Below, one piece after another: positions 52,749 through 63,800 of a stretch of DNA of 64,000 bases; the stretch's first letter is position 1; each line of letters starts with the position of its first letter. Position numbers and translations under genes: made by a program. The stretch lies in the NCBI RefSeq assembly GCF_020360975.1, contig NW_025408677.1:1860001-1924000 (forward strand), written 5' to 3'. The stretch comes from Hirsutella rhossiliensis (Eukaryota > Ascomycota > Sordariomycetes > Hypocreales > Ophiocordycipitaceae). The notes under the pieces were generated by a model that was not told where the DNA came from, did not search any database, and worked only from the letters and a program-made list of their open reading frames with translations.

Positions 52749-54350
52749 TTAGCAGGTCATGGGCGCCCAGCGAGCGGGTACCCCGTTGGGCCCAATCTCG
52801 TAGGGCCTCGTCGGCGGACGCCGGGGCGGCAGAGCCCAGCGCGCGCGCCCGGGCTTGTTGCTGTCGAGCTTGCCGCGCTTCCGCATGGCCATTTCCATGA
52901 CGGCGATGCGGATAAAGTCGGAGTTCTCCCGCATCTCGCGTTGGCGCATGCCGGGCACTAGCGCCGGGCTGCCCGCGCGCGACGGCGGGCGCGGGCCGGT
53001 GCCCGACGCCGGGGCCGCCGCGGAGCGAGACGATGGGTGCAGGGAGCGGGAGCGCTGGACCTTGTACGTCTGCATCTGGATCGAGGCCGAGTAGGCGCGC
53101 GAGGACTGGGGCTGGGGGTCGATGAGGCTGCTCGTCGTCGGGTTCAGGTAGCGACGCAGCTCGGCCGAGGGCATCTCCTCGGTAACGGGAGGTCGGCGCT
53201 CGTCGGCGTAGGGGACCTTGGGGTCGATGGCGAGGACGGAGCGGGTCAGCAGGTCGTCGGCCGGGACCGCGGGCTGGTTGGCACTGGAGAAGGAGCGGGC
53301 GGCAGAGCGCAGCGCGCGTAGAGATGCCGTCAGGTTGGACCTGAAGACGGAGCGCAGCGGCTTGGAGGCCTGGGCCGGTAGTGGCTTGGGGGCCTCGTCA
53401 GCGGGCCGCTCGTCGTCGGCGTCAAAGGCACCCAGGTCGGCGTCGAGGTCCGCTGCGGCCACGACGTCGGCGGCGAGCGGGTGCTCATCAGCGGCGTCCG
53501 AGGGGCAGGTAACGGGTTCGAGCGACCGGCGCACGGGGCTGGGTCGCCTCCTCGGCAACGAAGAGGCAGTGGTGGCCGGCGTGTCGAGGGAGGAGAGGGT
53601 ATCCGAGGTGAAGGAGTCACCGCCCAGGGAGGGTATGGAGTCGGCCGACGTGGTCCTGGCGAGGACACACCTGGCGGTGCTCTCGGCGAGGCTCACGACG
53701 TCGTCGGCGACATCTTGGGGAGGCGAGAGCAGGAGGTCGAGGGGCCCGCCGCGGCCGAGCGTTAGACTCAACTCCTTCTCCGAGACTTGGTGGTCGTCGA
53801 CGATAGTGTCGTCGATGATGAGCGGCCGGTCGGGGGAGCGGAGGCGGCGCTTGTGACGGGGGATGTCGGTGAGGGCCAGCAGGGCGGCGAGCGAGGGGTG
53901 CATGGACTCGGTCGAGTGGACGTGTCGCGGATATCTCCTCCGGTGCGTTGGCTGGCCTCGCTTGGCCTCGCGGTTGGCGTGCTTGGGGATCTGAAGAGGG
54001 CCGGTGGGCGTGACGGTGGCCGAGGCTTCGGTCAGGTTGGAGAGCGAGGGAGTGGTGGAGGAGTCGCGCTTGGGTCTGCCACGCCTGGACATGGCGACGT
54101 CGACGTCGGACGACGACGACGAGGCCGACTTTGCGACGACGCTGACGTCGGGTTTGGACAGGGCGTGCTTGGTGGTGAATCTCGGGCTACTTCTGCCGCT
54201 TCTGCCGGCTCGCTGCTGGGGCGGAGTTGCGGCGGGCTTGGAGGTCGCGAGGGCCTCGGGGCGGCAGGAGTCGGCGGAAGCCGGGGAGCCAGTCGACGAG
54301 GGTATGGGCGAGTCGGACGAGTGCCGGGAAAAGAGAAGCGATTTCATCAT
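52749..54350 (-). CDS. Basic Ser/Pro-rich protein with conserved C-terminus
   Basis: Single-exon gene of 533 aa starting at ATG 54350 (a second ATG follows immediately). Most of the protein is low-complexity Ser/Thr/Pro/Arg with a poly-Ser/Asp run and a basic patch (HRRRYPRHVH). Only the C-terminal third looks conserved: ELRRYLNPTTSSLIDPQPQSS, SASIQMQTYKVQRSRSLHP, ENSDFIRIAVMEMAMRKRGKL and GRARWALPPRRPPTRPYEIGPNGVP. That end resembles an uncharacterised protein present across filamentous ascomycetes. The many SP/TP sites and the disorder suggest a regulated scaffold or nuclear protein, but this is inference. Confidence 0.7.
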   Translation of the reverse strand: MMKSLLFSRHSSDSPIPSSTGSPASADSCRPEALATSKPAATPPQQRAGRSGRSSPRFTTKHALSKPDVSVVAKSASSSSSDVDVAMSRRGRPKRDSSTTPSLSNLTEASATVTPTGPLQIPKHANREAKRGQPTHRRRYPRHVHSTESMHPSLAALLALTDIPRHKRRLRSPDRPLIIDDTIVDDHQVSEKELSLTLGRGGPLDLLLSPPQDVADDVVSLAESTARCVLARTTSADSIPSLGGDSFTSDTLSSLDTPATTASSLPRRRPSPVRRSLEPVTCPSDAADEHPLAADVVAAADLDADLGAFDADDERPADEAPKPLPAQASKPLRSVFRSNLTASLRALRSAARSFSSANQPAVPADDLLTRSVLAIDPKVPYADERRPPVTEEMPSAELRRYLNPTTSSLIDPQPQSSRAYSASIQMQTYKVQRSRSLHPSSRSAAAPASGTGPRPPSRAGSPALVPGMRQREMRENSDFIRIAVMEMAMRKRGKLDSNKPGRARWALPPRRPPTRPYEIGPNGVPARWAPMTC

Positions 54351-55413
54351 TGCGGCGTGGAGGCGACTAAGGCGGCGGCGACGGACTGGTGCATGCTTTC
54401 GGCGTCGTTTGAGGACGAGAGACGCTGACGAGGAAGAGAGGGTTTTCGAGGTGGTGCGACGCTGGATGGAAGCAGGGTGGAAGCAGAGGACCCAGTGGCT
54501 TGTTTTTGTTAGCGGGGATCGGCAGCTGCTGTGACGCCAGGCACCCACTGCCGTTGGTTTGCTGCAGTGGCAGGTTTGGCGGTTGCACCGGCGGGCGGTG
54601 TTGTAACTTTTGTTCTAGATGGGTTTTAGAGCTGCAGGTTGCGCGGCGAGTACGTAAGGCGACGACGGTGGAGGATTCGGTGGTGCGCCAGCAAGGGCCC
54701 TAGCGACGGGCGACGGAACGGGTGCCTTGCAGCGGCAGACGCCAGAGGCCGGGCTGAAGCAGAGATGGAGCGTGGGTGAAGGGGGAAGAAATGGGAGGAA
54801 ATGGGAAGAAATAGGAAGAAATAGGAAGATAGGAAGGGGCAGGGCAAGAGACGACGGTTCAAGGGATGAAGGAGAAGCTGGAAAAGAAGGAGGACGGATG
54901 GATCAGGAGGATTTTGGTCTCGATAAGCCCGGGTAGGGAATGGGCGATGAATCAAGCCCCCGGGGGAAGGGGTGTGAATGATGATACGGGCCCTTATCAG
55001 CAGCAACAAACACGAGGGCCAGCCAATCCTGCCCCACTGCGATTGGGGGGTGTATGTAGTGACTTGAGGACTTGCGCCGGCTTGGTAGTGCGTGTGGGGT
55101 CTGAGGCGCTGCGTCGATTGGCGGGGAGGCAGCAAACGGGATCCAAAAGAGGGAGGAGGTGAATTCAACATGGTACGATGATGAAGGATGAGGCGGAGAA
55201 AAGGAAGCAGAAAAAGTAAAAGCAAGCAAGAGATATGTCTAGGTAAAACGTCTGTCTTTGTGCTGTATTTGTGGCAAGGCAGAGTCGCCGGCTGAAGCAA
55301 AGGTCAAACTCGGAGGCCAGGCCCTACTAAGGATACCCCCCAAGTAAGAAAGAGGCTAATTAAAGGACAGAGAGACGCTTCTCGAAGCCGAAAAAGGCGG
55401 TGGTGGAGGGCAC

Positions 55414-55449
55414 TTCGAGCTACACCTCGAGCTACACCTCGAGCTACAT
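55414..55449 (+). repeat. 12-bp tandem repeat
   Basis: About three copies of CGAGCTACACCT (TTCGAGCTACACCTCGAGCTACACCT...). Confidence 0.8.
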
Positions 55450-55929
55450 GGCTGTCCAACGGCCAGCGCTGCGTCGACGGTGGGCCGCGGGCTCGGAGCA
55501 GGTAGCGCCATGTCCCCTGCCGAGGGGTCCTGACTGTAAGCATCGTCGCTGCAGGTTGGGAATCAGGCAGCAAAAAGGGCCCGAGGACGCATTGCCTCGG
55601 ACGGGGGGGTCGGGAGGCATCTTGGGTAGATGCGCGTCTGTCAGGTCCTCCCCATTCGCGCCAGCGCATTTGGACAGGGAAGAGAAGAGATGAGTGCCCT
55701 GTGCTCATCACCTGTGCCATAGCGCCCAGTCAGTCAACTGGACTGGACATCTGTACTAGCGCTCTTGGCTCGCACGGTGGCACGCCGTTATCGACGGCCA
55801 AGGACACACGGCAGCAGGCGGCGCACATGGGACCGACTGCCTTATCTCTACCTAACAGACACACATCAAGGTAGGCAGCCGTCGCAGTCTGCAATCGAAC
55901 TTTTTAAGCTTGTTGCTGGTTGGCCCACC

Positions 55930-55960
55930 GGTCGTCCGTCCGTCCGTCCGTCCGTCCGTC
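55930..55960 (+). repeat. (GTCC)n microsatellite
   Basis: Seven tandem GTCC units. Confidence 0.9.
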
Positions 55961-56186
55961 CTGCTGCACCTTATCTATCCCACTCACTGTAAGGCACCTC
56001 TACCTCTGTACGCCGCCGCGTGACACCTCGAAGAAAGCCTTTCCGGCCATCCGAGCCAACGAGAGAGTACTGTACAGTTAACAAGATGGATTCTAGAGTG
56101 TGGCCAAAGACGGCGCGGGTATAATTAAATGCATCTTGGCAAAGCGAATGCGGATGCAGCACCCCCGTCTCTCTGCGCAACCACGC

Positions 56187-56219
56187 GTCCTGGAGCGTCC
56201 TGGAGCGTCCTGGAGCGTT
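56187..56219 (+). repeat. 10-bp tandem repeat
   Basis: Three exact copies of GCGTCCTGGA followed by a partial fourth. Confidence 0.9.
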
Positions 56220-56904
56220 GCGTCCGGCTCGCCCTGGCCGAGATACAAACAACGCCTGTACAGTCTGCAGTATAAATAAATGTGCATATGCTTCAGCAAG
56301 AGCCATCATGCCCAAAGTCCACTACTTCATACAGTAAATTAATACCCTCGGCTCTCTGGACCCTTGCTCATCCACAAAACAACGGCTGATGCAACCGAGG
56401 TGTAAAGATGCGGGGACACGACAGACGGAGGGCAGCTAACAATCGACCTGCTACCCGGTAGAGTAGCGGTATTCCTCTCACTCGCCCTGTACCACTCCGG
56501 TACCCTCCCAGTACCTGACCCCATAGTGTCTCCAAACAGCCCGGCCCCCGCATCCTCCCACCCTTCTCTCCTCCGTTCGAGAAGGCCCTTTACCTGTTTC
56601 AACTCGTCATCTTCCACTTCCTTCACTGTACCGTTACTGTACTGCACGTGTATTCCTCCAGTACAGTACATGCCTCCTATTCAGCATGCCTGGTCCTCGA
56701 CATCTTCATTCACCCCCATCATCTCGCCGCCCACCTTCCCCAAGCCAAGCCGACACAAGCCGTCCGTCCGTCCAGATACATGCTCGCCTGAGCCGCAACA
56801 ATAAACTCGTGTGCATGGCCAGCCGGCCAGTCTGGATGAACAAAGAGAAACCTGAAGCGCCCCCGCAGCCCCCGACACGCTCATCGTGTCTGTCTCCGGA
56901 ACAG

Positions 56905-56942
56905 GGCGCGCGCGCGCGTGTGTGTGTGGTGTGTGTGTGTGT
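56905..56942 (+). repeat. (GC)n(GT)n dinucleotide tract
   Basis: GCGCGCGCGC runs into GTGTGTGTGTGG and a second GT run; alternating purine-pyrimidine with Z-DNA potential. Confidence 0.85.
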
Positions 56943-57802
56943 GGCCAGATGACCAGCTCCGTGACCCCCCCCCTTGTTTCCATCCGAATCACTCTCTTCC
57001 TCTCAAGCTCTGCCGCTCTCCTCTGGCGATAGATTGGAAAATCCAAAGATCCAAACAAACGTCCCTGGTTTCTTGGCCGGGCTTGATGCCGTGCCTCGCC
57101 AAGCCCAGGCCATGTCACGCATGACTTCACCTCACAGCGACCATCCTTCGCATTCAGGGAAAAGGGGTGCTCCCCCGCTCGGACCCGGACCCTGCAGGGG
57201 GGGGATGACGACGAATGGAAGGGGTGGCCAAGACCGTCCCGCGCGCGGGCCCGTCAAGCAAGACGTCTGCCGGCTGGGCATTCACGCCGAGAGACGGAAT
57301 AGAACCGTCGACGGTGCAATGCCGAGCCGGCAGACAGACCATGACCATCTTCAACGCACCTCCTCCCCCTCGCCCTCGCAACCCTTCATGAAAAAGGAAC
57401 CACATCCCGCTCCACCTGTCCGTACTTGCAAGGGACGATAGTGTAGGCGTATCCTGTTTGTATTCACAGATGCGTCATCAAGGTCCAATATGTACAGCCC
57501 TCCATCAACCGCCCTCTGCCGCCACATCAGATAGACAAACGCACGCGCCGCCTCCACCATCTCCCATCTCTTCAACCTCAAAAACACGCGCCGTCCCATC
57601 CTGGATGCATGCTCCCCGCTTATCCGCAAACACCAAGCTTGCCCCCCCACCCCTATCTCTCTTCACTCCAAAAGGATTTATAAAAAAGGGGGCGTCAAAG
57701 TAAATCAGGCTGCCTCAGCGCCCGCTGCGGCTGCCGCTGTGTCCAGTCGTGCGTGTCACCGTCCCCCTCCTCCAAACAGTCCCCCCCCTCTCTTGCGCCC
57801 CC

Positions 57803-60800
57803 CTACCCGCTGCTCCCGCCGCCGCTGTGATCCTCGCGGTGACTCTTCCTATGCGTCAGCGCGCTGAGCTTGTCCCTCAATCCACCCCCCGTCGTCCTCC
57901 GCCGGTCTCCCGTCTCGAGATGGCCCGCGCTCGTCGACGGCCGACTGTCGGCCACGCCCACGTTCCTCAGCGCCCGCCGGTGCGATGGCCCCGGGCTGCT
58001 GCTCGACGACGGCCGTAGCAGGTCCAGCCCCAGTCCCTGGCTCTCCGCCCTCCCCTCCACCGGCGTGGGCGGCGTCATGGTCAGGTATGTCGGCACGTTG
58101 CCAACTAGGCCCCCGCCCCCGCCGCCCGTCCGCCGGGACCGCCCGCTCGCCACGCTGCTGCTGCGGCTCGACGATCGCGGCGCGGGGATGCTGCTGTGCG
58201 TGCTGCCGCGCGTCGACTGCGGCGGCGACCGCGAGTAGTCGACGGGCGACGTCCCGTACATGCTCGACGAGTCGTCGCTGTCGTTGACGCTGCCCGCGTA
58301 GTGCTGCGCCGCCGGCATGGCCGAGATGAGCACCGAGCTGCTCGCCAGCTCCCTCAGCTTGCTGCGCTGCTCCGCGTTGGGCCGGTGCTTGGAGATTTTG
58401 TTGCCGATTATCGCCCCCGTGTGCGAGATGAGCGCCTTGACCACGGCCTTCTTGAGCGCCAGCGCCAGGTCCAGGTTCGACCACGTCTTGTTCTGCCACT
58501 CCATCGTCGGCAGCCTAAAGACAAAGTCGTGCACGTCCTCAAAGTTGCGCTGGTCCTTGCCCTTGTAGCTGAGGCAGAGCACCACTGACGGCATGCGTAT
58601 GTACGCAAACGTCATGTAGTTGCTCGCCCGCGTAATCATCTTGCTCAGGTCGTCCGACTGCTGTTGCTGCTTGTCGTCCGCCTGCCCCTTGCCGCGCAGC
58701 CCGAACCGCGTCCCCTTCTTGCCGTCCGGCTCGCGCCCGTCCCGCGACGAGAAGCCCGTCGACGTCCGCCCGATCGAGGTCCCGGGCCGCGGCGTTCCCG
58801 AGCCGCGAAGGGAGTCGTGCGACGATTTCTTGGACAGCATTGTCCGCCCCGTCCCTCCCGAGCGGAACAGACGGAACCCGTGGCCTTCGCCGCTGTTGAC
58901 GCTGAGGGCCTTCTTCGGGCTGCGCTCCTGCACCGCGTTGGACGAAAGCGTCGGCCGCAGCCGCAGCTCCAGCGACCCCGCCCTCGTCGAGAACCCTGCC
59001 GGCTCCCGGTCGCCCGTTGACGGCGTGCCGAGCCGGCTGTTGGAGCTCGCCAGCGACTCGCTGTCCTCCTCCTCCAGCCCGACCATGTCCTGCTTGATCA
59101 TGTACGGCGAGTGGTTCCTCGCCGTCGCCACCTTGTCCCCGTCCATACCGGGGAAGATGTAGTCGAAAAGCCGTTTGCCCGCCTCGCGCTCCAGCTGCAC
59201 CTTGACGGGAAACAGGTTGACCTCGAACCGGTCCATGACGGGTATGCCCGCAATCGCCTCCAGCATGTGCCAGTAGACGCGGACCATGTCCCTGTCCTGC
59301 TGCGGCTGCCCGGCGGCCGGCGCAGACGACGCCCTTTCGTCTCCGTAGTAGGGCGCGATGATCTCCGGGTACGTCGCGTCCGGCAGCAAGTTGAGGCCCA
59401 GCACCTTGCCGACGCGAATCAGGTTCATGTGCGAGCCGTCCGAGTTGTCGGTGCGGTCGTACTCGACGTCCTTGAGCTGCAGCTCCACCAAGGGCTCGTT
59501 GGAGTCTTGGATCAGGTGCCACACGATCTCACGAGCTGAGATGCTCCACTTGAGCAACGCGTTGGTGTCGCTGTCAATGTCGTACTTGCGCTGGGACGTC
59601 GTGATGGCCTTCATCATGAAGAAGAGTTCGTCCTCGCACGCCGCGAGGTCGCGCTCCAGCGCTAGCCGGTCCTCCCACGCCCGCTTGTCGAGGTACTTCG
59701 AGTAGATTTGGAAGTGCTGCTTGATCTCCTCGAGCTGCTTGATGCGCTCCTGGAGCCGCTGCACCATCTGGGGCGCGCCGCTGAGGTCGCTAAAGTCGGA
59801 CGCGAGGATTATCTTCTCCAGGCGCTCGCTGCGCGTCTTCTCCAGCGGCTCGCTGTACATTAGAAGGTCCAGCACGATGACGTACATTGCGTAGTACTGC
59901 GACGAGTTGCAGAGCGCGCGCGCCTGGGGAAACTCGACCCAGAGATTGTCGGCGCGGCTCTCGGTGCTCTCCGGCGACGTCAGGCTGGCCCCCTCGTCCG
60001 TGTTTACCTCGTCGTTGTACTTGAGACGCAGGTTGTTGTACTTGTCGTAGCGCAGCATGGCAGACGTCTTCTGCACGACGCGCTTGAAGCCAAAGGGGTC
60101 CGCCGTGAAGTTAAACATGACCTCCATCGGCACCCAGGGTGGCCACGACGAGCCCCGGGGCGTGCCGTATTTGCTGCCCGCGTACATGGACACCAGGTTG
60201 GTCAGGAACCACTTCTGGTGGGTGACGAAGAACTGCGTGCTGTCCATGTTGACGAGGAACCGGCGCTGTACCAGGCCGCTAACAGTGTCCGAGATCCGCT
60301 TCTTGTCCATGACCTCCAGCACCTTGAGCTCCATGCCCTTGGCCGTCACCAGCACCACGTGCTTCTTGTTCTTGTCGCTCTGCAGTTGGATCTGCGGCGC
60401 AATCAGCCGCACGTGGTAGCCGTGCTGAGGGCTAAACTCCTTGGAGATGCCACTCTCCAGGTCCTCGATCGAGGTGCACGTGCCGTCCGCGTTGGCCGCG
60501 AAGCTGGCGCCCGTTGTGCCTCGTCGCCTATCGCCCAGGATGTTCTTGATGCGGTCCTCGAGGTCGTGGATGCTGTCCCTCTCCGCGGTGCTCAGGCTAG
60601 GCGACGCCGTGCCCGCCACCGACGCTGCCCTGGCTGGTTTGCTCGACTTGGCCTTGTTCTGCTCCTCCACAATGTCCAGGATGAACTTGACTGCCGGCCG
60701 GGACAGGTAGTAGATGAAGCCCCGCCGCTGCCCGTTTTGGTGAATGTAGCGAAGCACAATGTTGCGCAGCAAGTTGTTCCACTTGAGCTGCATGTTGTGC

Positions 60801-63800
60801 ACAACGAAGCGGTTCTTGAAGTCGCTCTCAAACTCGGCTGCCGAGGGTATGTCGAGCACGCCGTCGCTCTCGGCCGACATCGCCGACCCTCGCTTGCCGT
60901 CGCCGTTTGCAGGCGTCGGGGCGTTCATCTGCTCGAGCATGTTCTCCAGAGACGCTTTCTTTTCTTTCAACACACCAGTGTGCTTCCTCAGAGCTTCCAG
61001 GTCCGCCATGATCTCGGGATCCTGCGAATCCGTCTGCACTGCCTTCAACTCGGCCTCGCCCACGTTTCTCGAATGCGTCAGCATCTGCACCTCGAGCTGG
61101 TCGAGCCGCTCCTGGATCAGCTGGCCTTGGACGCGTTTGGGATCGTCATCGTGCGTCATGATGCAAAAGTGTGTCGGCTCGTTACCAAAGGGGCTCGTCC
61201 GCATGGGATCCCCGGCAATGGTGCCGCCAATGTCCGTCTGGCCAAAGTACGTCAGCCGAGGGGCAAAGGCCAGGGGCAGGATCTGGGTCTCCGGGTGAGG
61301 CTCCGTCGGGAGAATCCAGTCCAGCTCGACAAAGTCGTCCATGTCGATCCAGCTAAAGTCGTTGTCGGGAATGGTAAACTTTGACAGGTCAGGCTTCTCG
61401 TCCTGCTCGGTTATGAGCATCGTGGTGGACCCTTTTTTGATTGCTTCCGTCGTCGTGCCCTTGAGGCTAGCCGAGACGGCTCGGACGTCCGCGTTGACGA
61501 GGTCGAGCTGTGCGGCGTGGACCTTGATGCCGGATGTCCTGTTGGATGCATTCTTGCCCTTGCCGAGCGTGTTGAACTCCTCCCTTCGCTGGTGAAGATC
61601 GAGCATGAAGCTATCGAACCGGACCTTGAGACCAGTTGCCGACACGGCGTGCTCCGAGTAGTCCTCAGCGTCCTTGTGCTTGTAGATGTGGCTGAGGAAA
61701 AGGGGGGCCAGGAGTAGGCTGTACTTGACCGTCGCCATGTGCCGTCCAAACTTCCTGCTGTTCCTCTCGCGGCCGGGGAAGAGGGGACCCTGACGGATCG
61801 GCAGCGACATGGGATGGCTGAAGAGGCCCCACCACTCGAAAAAGTGCGTGAAGAACCGAGGCGTGAGATGCACCGAGTTGTAGCTCCTCGACGGCTCGGG
61901 GTTCTGTGCCATCCAGTCACGGTCCGCAGGCGCACGCACCGCGACGGACAAGTGGATGTGCCGGCTGCGGAAGCCCCGCAGGGCGTCGTAAGGCAGTCCG
62001 TCCTCCGACTTTGCGTACATGGGGTTCCGCAGGACAACCTCGTAGTGTGGCTTGAAGTCGAAGCTCCGCTTGCCGTCCTCGATGGCGCGTTCGAACATGA
62101 TGCCCGTGATCCACTGAACCTTGCCCGAGAGCTTCATGACTACCTTTTTAAACATGGCGCCTGCCTTGACGCTGTCCTCCGTCAGCAGGCCCTCGTCGAC
62201 CTCGCGTCGGCGCGCCGCTTCCCGGATCAGGTGGCTGTAGTCTGGTATGGCTAGGATATACTCGCCGCTGTCAATCGTCATGAAACGCTTCGCGTCGTCC
62301 TCGGTGTTGATGTTACACCTCACGTCACTGCGCCAGCACATCAGGAAGCCCGCTCCGTTGCCCGTCACCCGATACGGGTCGCGGGTGCCCTTGAGCGACA
62401 GGTGCATGTCGCCACCCCCCTTCCACGCCAAGTGGATGCGAGAATGGGTGTTGAGCCTCAGCTTGTCCCAGAAGCCTGCTCGCTCTGACGGGTCGACCTG
62501 CGGCTTCGTAAAGGACTCCACCACCATCATCATGTCCTGGACGGCGGGCTGGTAGCAAGGGCCCCACGTGATTCGGGTTGGCAGGGCCGTATTGATGTCC
62601 ATGTACACGTCCGAAAACGACTTGATGGGCCCAATCGTGCGCCGGACCTCGATGGCGAAGCCCCCGTCATTGGGTGAGGCGGCGTCGGCGTTCCGTGGGG
62701 GAATCACGTTGACCCTCACCCGCCGAGTCGACTCGACACCTCGAAACTCCTCGCCCACGACAAAGTTGGCCTTGAGCAAGACGGACTGCACCCTGGACGA
62801 CTGTCCCGTCTTCAAGGCTGGTATATGCAGGAACGGCAGCGGATAGTCGCGCAGGTTAAACCGAGCCTCGCTCATGCCGATGGAGACATGCATGGGAACT
62901 AGGAGGCTGTACTTTGTGTCCAGCGGCATCCCCTTGCCGACCTTGTGGATGAATGCTGGGAGGTCCTTCATGGCAAAAGTCGGCTTGTCAATGGTGAGGT
63001 GAAAGTCGAATATCATAGTGGACATGAGAGCAGGCCTCTGGGGCACCTCGAGGATGTTCTCGGTCACCTCGACGTCTTCGGGCGTCTGGCTGAGGCCCCA
63101 GAACATTCCACGCAACTCCCTCATGCTGGCTTGAGACGCCTTGTACGCACGGTCGATCCGCTTCTTCCACGACTGGGCGTCAAAAAGATCCAAGTGGGCG
63201 CGCGCCTCGTCTTCCGACACCTTTGCATGCCCGTGGATGCCAAGGCTCTCGCCGTCTGGGTCATATCGCGGCATGGTCCCTCGAGAAAGGCCGTGGACGT
63301 CTTGTTGGTAGCTGTCCAGGCTTCGACTTCTGAACCACGACGAGGATGACTGGTCTGGGCGGCCACGGGGCCGCGCCGATTTGGAGCGGACCTTGCTTCC
63401 CCGTCCCGCAGCCTCCTCGCGTACCTTCTTTGACTTGACCCGGAAAGCCTCTTGGCGGGCTAGCCTCTGCATCTGCTCCACGCGGCCGGTGCGATAGATG
63501 ATGCCCAGTTTCCACTCAAACGCGCCGTCCTCTAGCTCCAAGAGAAGGGCTCGGGACCTAAAGGATATTTTGGGCACCTTCCTGGGACCCTGGGGCTTCT
63601 TTTCCAGTATGTACTCGTTGGTCCCCGTCTTGAAGCGATGATGAAGCTGCTGCACCGCCTTGATGACGTTAGTGATGTTGTCCGTGATTCGATTGACAAT
63701 GACTTCGTGAGGAATTGCGACTCGGATAGCCTCGGTGGCAACGTCAATCATTTTCTCTTCGGCGTATCCCCCGAGAGCCAGCTTGTGTCTCGACTCGCGC

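Larger units (their letters stand above)
54351..57802. other. Gene-poor 3.5-kb interval with simple repeats
   Basis: Promoter of the Ser/Pro-rich gene and 3' region of the Fmp27 gene. Purine-rich GGAAGAAATAGGAAGAAATA tract at about 54,780-54,840, several tandem repeats listed separately, no gene recognised. Confidence 0.5.

Noticed and set aside
53787..54428. Gly-rich plus-strand frame opposite the Ser/Pro-rich gene
   Set aside because: Composition mirrors the opposite strand; no start context or homology.
60218..61384. 388-codon plus-strand frame
   Set aside because: Antisense to the Fmp27 gene; His/Leu/Arg-rich shadow without motifs.
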